Assembly (NCBI GenBank): GCA_963804245.1
Contig: CAWDPQ010000010.1
Location: 289,274 to 353,273, forward strand
Length of the DNA stretch: 64,000 nt
Reading direction: 5' to 3'
Source: CAWDPQ01 sp963804245
GTDB lineage: Bacteria > Acidobacteriota > Vicinamibacteria > Vicinamibacterales > 2-12-FULL-66-21
The notes below the pieces were generated by a model. It was not told the DNA's origin, did not search any database, and saw nothing but the letters and a program-made list of their open reading frames with translations. The position numbers and the translations under genes were made by a program. Positions 19,879-30,788 of this stretch are shown here, piece by piece (the stretch's first letter is position 1; every line of letters begins with the position of its first letter).

Positions 19879-22800
19879 ATGAAGCTCAGCACCGGTCTCG
19901 CCGCCGTCCTGGTCGCGCTCGCCGCCTCGTCTCCGTCCGCCCAGACGGCCCCAGTCCTCGCGCAGCAGCCGGTGCTCAGCGCCACTCAGGTCGTGTTCGT
20001 TTTCGCCGGCGATCTGTGGAGCGTCCCGCGGGCCGGCGGCGAAGCCCGCCGGCTGACGGCTGGCGCGGGAGTGGAATCGAACCCGACCTTCTCGCCGAAC
20101 GGTGAGTGGATTGCCTTCACCGGGCAGTACCGACGGGAACACCGACGTCTTCGTCATGCCGGCGCAGGGCGGCGTGCCGAAACGGCTCACGTGGCACCCC
20201 GATGCTGACACCGCGATCGGCTGGGCGCCCGATGGCAAGCGGGTGTTGTTCTCGTCGACGCGAACGAGCTATTCGCGCTTCCGCGAGCTGTTCCTGGTCG
20301 GCCTCGACGGTGGTCTCGCGGAAAAAGTGCCGCTGCCGATGGGGTTCGAGGCGGCGTTTTCGCCGGACGGCGACCGCCTGGCCTACGTGCCGCTGTCCCG
20401 CGCATTCACCGCGTGGAAGCGCTATCGCGGCGGCCAGGCCACCCCGATCTGGATCGCCAACCTCGCCAACAGTCAGATCGAGAAGCTGCCGCGCGAGACG
20501 TCGAACGATTACTCGCCGATGTGGGTCGGCGATCGGATCTACTTCCTCAGCGACCGGAGCGAACCGGTCACGCTGTACCCGTACGACCTCAAGACCAAGA
20601 AAGTGTCCCAGGCCATTCAGAATTCGGGGATGGATTTCAAATCGGCGTCCGCGGGTCCTGGCGCAATCGTCCTGGAGCAGTTCGGACAGATTCAGCTGTA
20701 CGACCTCGCCTCGGCACGGCTGACGCCACTGACGATCACGATTGCGGGCGACATTTCCGAGATGCGTCCGAAGTACGTCAACGTCGGGCGCCGATTGACC
20801 AACGCGCACATCTCACCGACCGGTGCCCGCGCGCTGTTCGAGGCGCGGGGCGAGATTCTGACGGTGCCGGCGGAGAAAGGGGACACGCGCAATCTGACCT
20901 CGACGCCAGGCGTCATGGAGCGCGATCCGGCGTGGTCGCCCGACGGCCAGTGGATCGCCTATTTCTCGGATGAGAGCGGCGAGTACGAGCTGCACGTCCG
21001 CGACTCGCTCGGTCGGAGCGAGGCCCGCAAGATTCGCCTGGAGCAGCAGCCGACGTTCTATCTGATGCCCCGCTGGTCGCCGGACAGCAAGAAGCTCGCG
21101 TATCTCGACGCGCACCTGAACACCTGGTACGTGGACATCGATCAGCGCAAACCGGTCAAGGTCGACAAGGACCGGTATCTATTCCCTCCGTCCGAGCGCG
21201 CGCCCGTGTGGTCGCCGGACAGCAAATGGATCGCCTACTCGAAGCGGCTTCCGAATTATCTCAGCGCCATCTTCATCCACTCGGTCGGCGATGGGAAGAG
21301 CCGCCAGCTCACCGACGGGCTGAGCGATGCGCGGTATCCGGTCTTCGACGCGGATGGCAAACACCTGTACTTCACGGCGAGCACGGATTCCGGTCCGTCG
21401 TTGGAACCTGATATCCGGAGCGCTGTCCGGCCGCCGACGCGCAACGTCTACGTGGCGGTGCTCTCGAAGAACGATCCGTCGCCGCTCGCGCCCGAGAGCG
21501 ACGAGGAGAAGGTGACGAAGCCAAGCGACGACAAGACCGCAAAGCCCGCCGAGAAGCCCGAGGCGAAGCCTGACGCCGCCGGCGAGGAATCGCGGCCACC
21601 GGCAGCTCCGGCCAAGGTGCCGGAGGTCCGTATCGACTGGGATCGGATCAACCAGCGAATCCTTGCGCTTCCGCTCCCGGCACGCCGCTATGTGGCCCTG
21701 CAGGTCGGCAAAGCGGGGAACCTCTTTGCGCTCGAGGCTCCGCCGCCGACACCCGGCAGCGCCCCCGGATCGACCGTGCACCGGCACGATCTGAAACAGC
21801 GCCGTTCCGACGTGGTTGCGAGCGGGGTGCGGTTTTTCGAAGTCTCCGCGAACGGCGAGAAGACCCTGAGCGCCCAGGGCGATCGCTGGACGATCCAATC
21901 GCTGCGGCCGATGCCGCCGGCGAGCGGAGGTGCTGGCGGTGCCTCGGCCGCCGGTCCTCCTGCGCCGGCCGGACCTGGCGGCGGTGGCGGATCCGGGACC
22001 TTCGCGCTCAGGACCGAGGAGATCGAGATCCGGTCCGAGCCGCGAGTCGAATGGAAGCAGATGTATTACGACGCGTGGCGGATCCAGCGCGAGTTCTTCT
22101 ACGACCGCGACCTCCACGGCCTCGATCTGACAAAGGCCATCAAGAAGTACGAGCCCTATCTCGAGTCCGTGCAGTCGCGCCGCGATCTCAATTACGTCTT
22201 CGCCGACATGATGGGTGAGATCACCGTCGGTCACCTAGGCGTTGGCGGCGGCGACGTCCCGGAAACCAAGACCATCCCAACCGGACTTCTCGGCTGCGAT
22301 TACCGCATCGAGAACGGTCGTTATCGGTTCTCACGCGTCTACGACGGCGAAAACTGGAATCCGGATCTCAAAGCACCGCTCACACAGCCAGGCGTGAACG
22401 TCCAGGAAGGCGAATATCTCCTCGCCGTGAACGGCCGTGAAATCCGCGCGACGGACAACGTCTACAGTTTCTTCGAGGCGACCGCCGGCAAGAGCGTTCT
22501 CCTCCGCGTCGGTCCGAACGCCGATGGCTCGGGCGCTCGCGAAGTCACCGTCGTGCCCGTGCCGAACGAGGGACGACTGCGCAACCTTGCCTGGATCGAA
22601 GGCAACCGCCGCAAGGTGGACGCGGCGACCAGCGGACGAATCGCCTACGTCTACATGCCCGACACGTCGTTCGGCGGGCTCACAAATTTCACTCGCTACT
22701 ACTACGCGCAGGTCGGCAAGGAGGCGGCGATCATCGACGAGCGCTTCAACGGCGGCGGCGCCCTGGCCACCGACATCATCGAACACCTCAAACGGACGAT

Positions 22801-23269
22801 GATGAGCCTCGTCGCGACGCGCGACGGCGAGGACGAAGTGCAGCCGCAGGGGGCGATCTTCGGTCCGAAGGTGATGATCATCAATGAGTTCGCAGGTTCG
22901 GGCGGCGATGCCATGCCCAACTACTTCCGCCGCGCCGGTGTCGGCAAGCTGATTGGCAAACGTACCTGGGGCGGCCTGGTCGGGCGCGCCGGTGCGCCAC
23001 CGCTCATGGATGGTGGTTTCGTCACGGCGCCGAGCTCGGCGGTCTGGGGTCCGGCAGGTGAGTGGGATGCCGAGAACGTCGGTATTCCGCCCGACATCGA
23101 GATCGAGCACGATCCGGCGCTCGTGCGGCAGGGAAAGGATCCCCAGCTCGATCGCGCGATTGCCGAAGTCATGGCCGAATTGAAGAAGAATCCGGTCGTC
23201 AAGCCGACGCGGCCGGCGTACCCGAACTATCACAAGAAGAAGACGACGACCGAGCCGACCAGCAGATAA
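19879..23269 (+). CDS. Tricorn-like S41 protease with beta-propellers and PDZ (frameshifted)
   Basis: A ~1129-residue exported protease homologous to tricorn. It has a signal peptide (MKLSTGLAAVLVALAASSPS), a TolB/WD40-like double propeller with many S-P-D-G/S-P-D-S blades, a Pro/Lys/Ala-rich insert around residues 530-575, a tricorn C1/PDZ region (GLLGCDYRIENGRYRFSRVY, then QEGEYLLAVNGREI) and the S41 core with the nucleophile Ser in NEFAGSGGDAMP. VGIPPDIEIEHDP is the usual end of the active-site fold. It would digest peptides in the periplasm. One extra base near 20129-20132 breaks the frame between EWIAFTGQY and DGNTDVFVMPAQGG. ATG 19879 is preceded by GGAGG. Confidence 0.9.
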
Positions 23270-23350
23270 CTCACGGCTTTCAGCTTGCAATCCCAGGCTG
23301 TCAAAGCCGATTGGACTACGCTCCTGCCTGCGCGCGAAGTGCACGATGAA

Positions 23351-24356
23351 TTACTGGCGCCGAGTCGGGGCGGTTGGAAGTTGACGTTCCCTCGCGCGTC
23401 TGTGCCACTCCCACGCGTGCCGCACGATCGTCTGCAGATCGGGATAGGCAGGCTGCCAGCCAAGGAGACGGGAGGCGGCGCACGCGTCAGCGACCAGGAC
23501 CGGCGGATCCCCTGCTCGGCGTGCCGCCTCATGCACCGGCACCGACCGGCCGCTGATGCTGGCCACGGTGGCAATCACTTCACGCACCGAGTGGCCAGTA
23601 CCGGTGCCAAGGTTCAGCGCGGCACTTTCGCCGCCCTCCGTCAGATAGCTCAAACCACGCAGGTGCGCGTCGGCAAGGTCCATCACGTGGATGTCGTCTC
23701 GGATGGCGGTGCCGTCTGGCGTTGGGTAGTCCGTTCCGTACACTTCCACGAACGGCTTGAGGCCGAGCGCGGTCTGGATGACCAGCGGTACGAGATGCGT
23801 CTCCGGATCGTGGTCCTCGCCGATCTCCGCCTCGGGATCCGCACCGGCGGCGTTGAAGTAGCGAAGCGCCATCCACTGAAGTCTGTGGCTTCCCCATACC
23901 ACCGCAGCACGCACTCGACGAAGAGCTTCGATTCCCCGTATGGATTCACGGGAACCTGAGGATGCGTTTCATCGATGCGGGCCAGAACGGGGTTGCCATA
24001 CGTCGCGCACGTGGATGAGAAGACGATCGTCGTGACGCCCGCTTCGCGCATGGCATCGAGCAGCACCAGCGAACCCACGACGTTGTTCCAGAAGTACTTC
24101 CGCGGCTCTCTTGTTGACTCGCCCACCAGTGCGCTGGCCGCAAAATGCATGACGGCTTCGATCCGATGGCGCGAGAACACGCCGCGCAGCCAGATGTGGT
24201 CGGTGATGTCCCCGCGCTCGAGCGGACCCAGCGAACGGCCCATTCGTGTCCGCAGGTCAGGTTGTCCACGGCCACGACGGTGTGGCCACCGCGCGCGGCA
24301 ATCTTCGCGACGTGACTGCCGATATAACCGGCGGCGCCGGTAAGGAGAATATTCAT
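23351..24356 (-). CDS. galE: UDP-glucose 4-epimerase (frameshifted)
   Basis: A cytoplasmic SDR-type epimerase interconverting UDP-galactose and UDP-glucose. The Rossmann glycine motif is GAAGYIGSH at the N terminus, with FAASALVGES, the catalytic SSTCATYG and YGESK (Tyr and Lys), and the typical ALRYFNAAGADP, DYPTPDGT and RDDIHVMDLADAH. Three frames must be joined: a base is missing in a G-run near 24236 and another near 23886. The corrected length, 335 residues, is exactly that of GalE. The start overlaps the stop of the beta-galactosidase (ATGA), so both are one operon and the epimerase handles the sugar that enzyme releases. Confidence 0.93.
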
Positions 24357-26427
24357 TGTCGGCGAATGCGCGTCAGTACGCGGTAGTCAAACGGACCGAG
24401 CGTAAAGGCTGCCGGTGCCGACTTGCCGGTCAGCACATCGACGAATCCTGGCCCTGGGCTGAGCGTGGCGTGCGCTTCGCCGTGATTCAGCAGAAAGTAA
24501 AACTCGTTCGCGCCCTTGGTGCGGCGCGTCACCTCGACGGCGGACGGGATTCCAGTGAGCAGCGGCTTTACATGTTGCTCGGCGGCATACCGTTGCATCA
24601 CGTAGCGCGCGGATTCAAGGTTGAAGAGGGACCCGTAGTACACCGCTTTGCCTTTTCCGTCCTGCCGTTCAGTTGCAGCCGGCTTCCCTCGGAAGTAATC
24701 ACGTCGCCAGCGCCCCACCACCCGCGCCGTCGTTGGCCGCAACTCCTCGGCAAAGACGCGCACGGGGACGGGAACATCGCTCGTGCCGAACTGCACGGCA
24801 TTGGCGTCGCGCGATGGCGGCTGGTAGGTCTGGTAGGAATCGACCTGTACGCCGAACAACTCTGTCAGTCCAGCCGGCGGCGTGTCGGCGAGCATCGCGT
24901 TGTCGCGATCTTTGAGCGCGCTGTGCGCCGACATGATGACCGTGCCACCGCCCTCGACGAACCGCCGTAGTCGACCGGCGAACGCCTCGTCTGTCAGGAC
25001 CGTCTGCGGAGCGAAGACGACCTTGTAGCGATCGAGATCCGTCTCAGGACTCACGAAATCGATATTGAAACGAAGCTCCGACGCCGCCTGGAACAGCGCG
25101 GTGAACGTCGCCGCGACGTCGACCTCGCGGGTGAGGTACTGATGATCGAACACCCATTCCGCTTCGAAGTCTTTGATAGCGGCGATCTCCGAATCGACCG
25201 AGGATCCGAGAATCGCCGGCCCAATCGTCCTGAGCTCGTGTCCCTCCTGCTTGAACTCCTCGAACCGGCGCCGTGGAACGTTGTCGTGATCGAGGACGCC
25301 ATACCAGTATCCTCGGCACCACGACGCGCCGCCCGCCACCGAAAATGCAGCAGGCCATCGGCTCCGTGGGCGACTGCCTGCATCGCCCACAGCCGCATCT
25401 CACCCGGGCGCGGCGTCCGCAGCAGATATGTCTGTCCGGCGGGTCCTGTCAGCTGTTCGATGATCATCATCCGGCCGTTGAAGCCGCGCACCAGCGTCAA
25501 CGTGGCGGCGATGGGAAAGCGTGGTTTGTCGATGAAGGTCGGGTAGTTGCTGTGAGCATGGAGGTCGAGGCTCCGGCTGAACGCGTGATAGTCGATGTTC
25601 TTGAACGCGCCGTTGTGGGTCAGGAAATCACCGGGCCGTTCCCGACGGAGGATGGCGATCTGCTCGCCCATGTACTCCGTCACGGACGCTGAGATGAAAC
25701 GCCTGAAGTCGAGCACGAGCGCCGGATTGTGCAATGCCGGGGTACGGTGCGGGAGATCGATCTGATCCCAGTCGGAGTAGAGCTGACTCCAGAATCTCGT
25801 GCCCCACCTCGTGTTCAGCGCATCGAGCGACCCATACTTGACCTGCAGCCACTTGCGGAAACCGAGACGGCAGTGGTCACTGAAGCACTCCGGGTTCTCG
25901 TTGTTGAACTCGTTGTCGATCTGCCAGCCGATGACGTTCGGATTGTCGCGGTAGTGTGCCGCGAGCGCCTCGACAATGGCCCGGGACAAGCGGCGATAGA
26001 CAACGCTGTTGTAACAATAGTGCCGGCGCGATTGGTCATCGGCGCGCCGACCCGATTCGAATACGTGCAGCACTTCGGGGTATTTCCGCGTAAGCCATTT
26101 GGGCGGCGCGGCCGTCGGCGTGCCGAGAATGGTCTTGATCCCGTGGCGAGCCATCGTCGCGATCGCACGGTCGAAGAGCGCGAAGTCATAGCGTCCTTCA
26201 GACGGCTCCATGAGCGCCCAGGCAAACTCGCCCATGCGAACGGTGTTGACGCCACAATCGCGCATCCGTTGCGCGTCGCTTTCCCAATCGCTTTCCGCCC
26301 ATTGCTCCGGGTAATAGGCGACCCCGAAAAGGAACGCATCGTAGCCGCTGCTCCTCGCCAGCTCACTGTCGAGCGCGAGCCAGGCCAGCGTCACCGCGAC
26401 AATCGAAAGTCGCCTGAGATACTTCAT
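24353..26427 (-). CDS. GH42 beta-galactosidase, exported (frameshifted)
   Basis: A glycoside hydrolase family 42 enzyme (~691 residues) that releases galactose, or related sugars such as L-arabinopyranose, from the non-reducing end. FGVAYYPEQW and MGEFAWALMEP open the barrel; the acid/base Glu is in IGWQIDNEFN and the likely nucleophile Glu in MMIIEQLTGP. A beta-galactosidase trimerisation-like domain and a small beta domain follow. A base is missing near 25310, between RRGAE and YWYGVLDHDNVP. The N terminus (MKYLRRLSIVAVTLAWLALD) looks like a signal peptide, unusual because many GH42 enzymes are cytoplasmic. The start ATG 26427 faces the DeoR gene across a 69-base divergent promoter. Confidence 0.9.
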
Positions 26428-26484
26428 CGCCAAGATGCTCGAAAGCGGTTGCTTCGGTCTCTGAGCGTGCGTATATTACGTCAC

Positions 26485-26497
26485 TTCGATCATCGAA
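26485..26497. promoter_or_regulatory. Palindromic candidate operator at the DeoR start
   Basis: TTCGAT-C-ATCGAA is a perfect 13-base palindrome whose last base is the A of the regulator ATG. It lies between the divergent GH42-galE operon and the regulator gene, with TATATT nearby at 26472-26477. This position suits autorepression and control of the hydrolase operon. Binding is inferred, not shown. Confidence 0.4.
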
Positions 26498-27285
26498 TGG
26501 CGCGAGACACATCGATTCAACCCGACCGCACCGAGGAGATTCTGAAGGAGCTCCTCAGGACCGGCGAGGTTTCGGTTTCCGATCTGGTTCAGCAGCTCAA
26601 TGTTTCGCCGGCAACCGTGCGCCGGGCGCTTCGGTCGCTCGAGCGCAATGGCCTCCTGCGCCGCACCCATGGCGGTGCGGTTCCACTCGAGCCGCTGCTC
26701 TACGAGTCCTTCCGCCACGTCTCTTCCTTCCAGGAGCAGGAAAAGCAGCGCGTCGACGAGAAGCGACGGATCGGATTGGCGGCAGCGGAACTCGTCGCCG
26801 ACGGCGAGACGATCGCGATCGGCGCCGGCACCACGACGACGCAGGTGGCGCGGAGCATCCGTCATCGCAAGGGCATCACGATCGTGACCAACGCGATCAA
26901 CATCGCCATGGAGCTCAGCCACCGCGACGATCTGAAAGTGATGGTGACTGGAGGCTGGGTCAGCGGCTCGTGGTTCGCGCTCGTCGGCCCTGGCGCTATT
27001 GAAAGCGCCGGAGAGATGTTCGTCGACAAGGCATTCATCGGAGTCGACGGGATTCACGCCGACCGCGGCCTCACCACGAACTATCCGGATCAGGCGGCGA
27101 TTCACCGGGCCATGATCAAGCAGGCGCGCCGGACGATCGTTGTCGCTGATCACCACAAGCTCGGCGTCGTTGGCACCGCGCTAATCTGCCATCTGGCCGA
27201 TATCCACACGTTGATTACCGATCGCGCCGCTCCCGCCGATCTCCTTGCGACTTTTTCCTCGACCGTCGAGCTCGTGCGCGCCTGA
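26497..27285 (+). CDS. DeoR/GlpR-family transcriptional regulator
   Basis: A 262-residue sugar-responsive repressor. The N-terminal winged helix matches the DeoR signature (RTEEILKELLRTGEVSVSDL, then VSPATVRRALRSLERNGLLRRTHGGAV). The C-terminal sugar-phosphate isomerase-like sensor domain has DEKRRIGLAAAELV, IAIGAGTTTTQVAR and NAINIAMEL, with FIGVDGIHADRGLTT. Family members bind phosphorylated sugars and then release DNA. ATG 26497 is chosen although the frame is open far upstream; that extension would run antisense through the GH42 gene. Its place between GH42-galE and the TonB/galT genes marks it as the likely regulator of the island. Confidence 0.92.
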   Translation: MARDTSIQPDRTEEILKELLRTGEVSVSDLVQQLNVSPATVRRALRSLERNGLLRRTHGGAVPLEPLLYESFRHVSSFQEQEKQRVDEKRRIGLAAAELVADGETIAIGAGTTTTQVARSIRHRKGITIVTNAINIAMELSHRDDLKVMVTGGWVSGSWFALVGPGAIESAGEMFVDKAFIGVDGIHADRGLTTNYPDQAAIHRAMIKQARRTIVVADHHKLGVVGTALICHLADIHTLITDRAAPADLLATFSSTVELVRA

Positions 27286-27359
27286 ACCTACCGGAACCAC
27301 TCTAAACAACAGCACACATTACGGTTAGCCGCTCAGTGCGCAGCCGGTGAAAAACCAGC

Positions 27360-27388
27360 TTGCGCGAGATGACCATTCATACTATAAA
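27360..27388 (+). promoter_or_regulatory. Candidate sigma-70-type promoter for the tandem TonB receptors
   Basis: TTGCGC (27360-27365), a 17-base spacer and TATAAA (27383-27388) lie about 100 bases before the first receptor. The surrounding 206 bases are clearly more AT-rich than the coding DNA and hold no gene. A GGAGG site sits before the ATG at 27492. Confidence 0.5.
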
Positions 27389-27491
27389 CGCTCACTGCAA
27401 ATGACTGTTTAGTCGGTATTCAATCTTACAATATGAACGATTAGCGCCATTTGGACCACCTCCTGAGGTATTTGAAAGCCGGAGGATTCGC

Positions 27492-30400
27492 ATGAAGCGC
27501 CCACTGCTCGTATTCGTCCTCGCGTGTCTAGCTATTTCCCACACTGCCCAGGCTCAAGTGACCACCGGAACGATCCTCGGAACTGTGACCGATCAGAGTG
27601 GCGGCGTCCTGGCGGGCGCGGCAATCACGGCGACCAACCTCGACACGGGCTTTTCGCGCGGCGCACGGACGGACGAACAAGGGACCTACCTGCTGGCCAA
27701 CATGCCGCTCGGTCCATACGAAGTTCGGGCGGAGGCGCCATCGTTCAAGTCACAAAAAGTCGGGCCGTCGGTGCTGGTCGTCGATCAGCGCCTCCGCATC
27801 AACGTCGTCCTCGAGCTCGGCGCCGTCGCCGAGACCGTGGAGATCAAGGGGGCGTTGACACTGTTACAGACCGATCAGCCCGATGTGAACCAGATCGTTC
27901 AGGAAAAGGAGATCAAGGAGCTCCCTCTCAACGGGCGGGACTTCTTCTCGCTGCTGCTCCTCAGTAACGGTGTGCAGGACACGTCCAACGATCAAGGTGG
28001 CGCCACCACGAACGTCACCTTCTCGGTCAACGGCATGCGGCCCGAGGCCAACTCCGTGACGCTCGACGGCGTGCAGATGTCATCGGTGAGGGAAGCGGAC
28101 GTCGACCTGCGTCCGAACGTGGACGCGATCCAGGAATTCAAGGTCCTCACGTCGATTCCATCGGCCGAATACGGTCACACCGCCGGGGGTGTCATCTCGA
28201 TTCAGATGAAGAGCGGGACGAATACGCTGCACGGCACACTATTCGAGTTCCATCGCAACGATGCGCTGAATGCCTCCAACTTTTTCAGGAACCCGGTGAA
28301 CCCGAAGAAAGCGGCGCTCAAGCAGAACCAGTTCGGTGGCACCGTGGGCGGGCCGCTCCGCCAGAACAAGACATTCTTCTTTGCCGACTATCAGGGCGGG
28401 ACGCTTCGCAAGAGCAACGAAGCGTTTGCCTTCGTTCCCGAGGAGCCGTTCCGGCGCGGCGATTTCTCGTCGCTGCTGCCGGCGAGCGTGGTGATGGATC
28501 CGCAGACCGGCCAGCCGTTCCCCGGCAATATCATCCCGGCCGGCCGAATCCATCCACTTGCCTCGGCCCTGATCAACGCGGTGGCGCTGCCGAATCTGGC
28601 AAACGACTACCCGCTGGGCAATTACTTCGTGCAGCAGCCGCACGAGGTCACGTCGCATGAAGGCGGCATTCGCATCGATCACGTGTTTTCGGGAAACGAT
28701 CAGCTCTTTGGCCGGTTCCGCGCCAGCGACAGCGATCTCTTCACGGCAGACGCGATGTCGCGTCAGGACGGTCCCATGCCCGGTCTTGCGAAAGGCACCA
28801 ATGACGACAGCCGTGGGATCGTCCAGGGCGGGACGCACGACGATCGCAATTACAACGGCGTCCTGTCATACGTGCACATCTTCGGCAACAAGCTGGTGGG
28901 TGAAAGCCGTGTCGGCCTGCATAAATACAACCTTGATGTGCTTTCGAACGCACACGGGCAGAACCTGGCCGAGCAGTTCGGGCTGCACGGCGTCAACGTC
29001 GATGAGACGTCGTCGGGGCTCCCCATCCTCTATCTGAACGCCTACACCAATTTCGGCGGCGATGACTTCAAGCCGCTGTACTTCAAAGAGACGTTCTGGC
29101 AATTCAATCAGACCTTTACCTACAGCACCGGGGCCCACACGCTGAAGAGCGGCGGGGAACTGCGCACTCGCAAGGAGGATCACTACTTCGCGCTGTTTCC
29201 CGCCGGCGCGTTCTACTACTACCCGCAGCGCACGACCAACTACACGTACGTCGGCAGTCACGAGCTGGCAGAGGTGCTGCTTGGCTTGCCGATGTTCAGT
29301 TATCACGGCCGCCGCTTCGGCAGCCCCGTGCTCCGCGACAACCAGTATTCGGTGTTCGTGCAGGACGACTGGAAGGTGAATGGCCGCCTGACGCTGAATC
29401 TGGGCCTCCGCTACGAGTACTACACACCGTTCTACAGCCCGACGAACGAGATGTCGATGTTCGACGTCGACGCCGAGCGCATCGTCACTGCGGGCACGAA
29501 CGGCGAATCGCGATACATCGTCGGCTCCGACCGGAACGACTGGGCGCCGCGGATCGGCGCCGTCTACAGGGTCGGCGAGAACACGACGCTCCGGGGCGGG
29601 TTCGGGATCTTCTATACGCCCGAGACCGCGAAGCGAGACGACATCAAATTCAATCCGCCGTTCTACCGTGAGTATTCGCTCTTCGATCAGTGGATGTGGT
29701 TCGATACGGCGCCACCGCCATTTGAGGATCCCGGAGCGTTTCCGACCGGCTACAACACCACGAACATCGATCGCGGATTCACGCGTGGCTACTCGCGTCA
29801 GTACACCTTTGCCGTGCAGCACGAACTGGGAGGAGGCGTACTTGCGGAGGCGGCATACGTCGGCTCCAGCGCGGAGGGCCTGCCATTCTCGGTCAACATC
29901 AACCAGGCGCAGCCAGGTGGCATCCCCGCGCCATTTCCGACTCTCGGTCGTGTGAACGTCATACGTCCAACTGCCACCTCTTCCTACCACTCGGGTCAGT
30001 TCAAACTCGAGAAGCGGTTCGGACAGGGATTGTTTCTGCTGTCGACATACACCTGGTCGAAGTCGATCGACACGGTGAGCTCGGCTCTCTTCAGCGCGGA
30101 GACGACCGGCGGCGTCCAGAACATCTTCGATCCCGAACAGAACAGGGCGGTGTCGGACTGGGATGTGCCGCATCGATTCGCGGCCAGCTATGTGTGGGAG
30201 GTGCCGTTCGGCGCCGGACGACGTTTCGGAAGCGACGCGCCGAAGGCCTTGCGCGCCCTGCTGGGCGACTGGCAGCTCTCCGGTATCTTCGTGGCACGCT
30301 CGGGCGTTCCCGGAACCGTGACCGTCAGCTCTCCCGGCACGGATGCGAACAGAGTGCCGGGCGGGGATGCCCGGCCGAACCTGCTGCACGATCCCAATCT

Positions 30401-30761
30401 CTCGTCGTCCGAGCGCTCCGTCGACCATTGGTTTGACACGGCGGCATTTGCCGCAGCCAAGAGCGAATCGGGTGCGCTCCTTCCCGGCGACGCCGGCCGA
30501 AACATCATTCGCGGTCCCGGCTACGTCAACCTGGACCTCGGCTTCCTCAAGTCCATTCCCGCCGGCGGCGGGCGCCGCGTGCAGCTCCGCGCCGAGGTAT
30601 TCAACGCGCTCAATCAGCCGCACTTCGCGCTGCCGGTCCTGAAGATGAGCGATCCGGCGTTCGGCAAGATCACGCACACGCGAAGCTCGACGAACTTCGG
30701 ATCGACGGCGACGTCGTTCGCGAGCCGGATGATCCAGCTGGCCATCAAATTCGAATTCTGA
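27492..30761 (+). CDS. Oar-type TonB-dependent receptor
   Basis: An intact 1089-residue outer-membrane receptor. MKRPLLVFVLACLAISHTAQ is the signal peptide. A carboxypeptidase-regulatory-like domain (TTGTILGTVTDQSGGVLAGA) is followed by a plug with ELPLNGRDFFSLLLL, NGMRPEANSVTLDGVQ and EYGHTAGGVISIQMKSGTN, and the barrel ends AIKFEF with Phe. The first of two receptors in tandem: only 27 bases separate it from the next. Because it lies between a DeoR regulator and galT, it is the best candidate in the window for galactoside uptake, but no ligand can be read from sequence. GGAGG precedes ATG 27492. Confidence 0.93.
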   Translation: MKRPLLVFVLACLAISHTAQAQVTTGTILGTVTDQSGGVLAGAAITATNLDTGFSRGARTDEQGTYLLANMPLGPYEVRAEAPSFKSQKVGPSVLVVDQRLRINVVLELGAVAETVEIKGALTLLQTDQPDVNQIVQEKEIKELPLNGRDFFSLLLLSNGVQDTSNDQGGATTNVTFSVNGMRPEANSVTLDGVQMSSVREADVDLRPNVDAIQEFKVLTSIPSAEYGHTAGGVISIQMKSGTNTLHGTLFEFHRNDALNASNFFRNPVNPKKAALKQNQFGGTVGGPLRQNKTFFFADYQGGTLRKSNEAFAFVPEEPFRRGDFSSLLPASVVMDPQTGQPFPGNIIPAGRIHPLASALINAVALPNLANDYPLGNYFVQQPHEVTSHEGGIRIDHVFSGNDQLFGRFRASDSDLFTADAMSRQDGPMPGLAKGTNDDSRGIVQGGTHDDRNYNGVLSYVHIFGNKLVGESRVGLHKYNLDVLSNAHGQNLAEQFGLHGVNVDETSSGLPILYLNAYTNFGGDDFKPLYFKETFWQFNQTFTYSTGAHTLKSGGELRTRKEDHYFALFPAGAFYYYPQRTTNYTYVGSHELAEVLLGLPMFSYHGRRFGSPVLRDNQYSVFVQDDWKVNGRLTLNLGLRYEYYTPFYSPTNEMSMFDVDAERIVTAGTNGESRYIVGSDRNDWAPRIGAVYRVGENTTLRGGFGIFYTPETAKRDDIKFNPPFYREYSLFDQWMWFDTAPPPFEDPGAFPTGYNTTNIDRGFTRGYSRQYTFAVQHELGGGVLAEAAYVGSSAEGLPFSVNINQAQPGGIPAPFPTLGRVNVIRPTATSSYHSGQFKLEKRFGQGLFLLSTYTWSKSIDTVSSALFSAETTGGVQNIFDPEQNRAVSDWDVPHRFAASYVWEVPFGAGRRFGSDAPKALRALLGDWQLSGIFVARSGVPGTVTVSSPGTDANRVPGGDARPNLLHDPNLSSSERSVDHWFDTAAFAAAKSESGALLPGDAGRNIIRGPGYVNLDLGFLKSIPAGGGRRVQLRAEVFNALNQPHFALPVLKMSDPAFGKITHTRSSTNFGSTATSFASRMIQLAIKFEF

Positions 30762-30788
30762 ACGACCGTTTCTTGGTAGGAGGAGTGT

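Noticed and set aside
25729..26496. N-terminal extension of the DeoR regulator
   Set aside because: It would run antisense through the GH42 gene and the promoter; the family N terminus begins at 26497.
28866..30677. A 603-codon open frame on the minus strand
   Set aside because: It is antisense to an intact TonB receptor with signal peptide and barrel end; its composition is unnatural.
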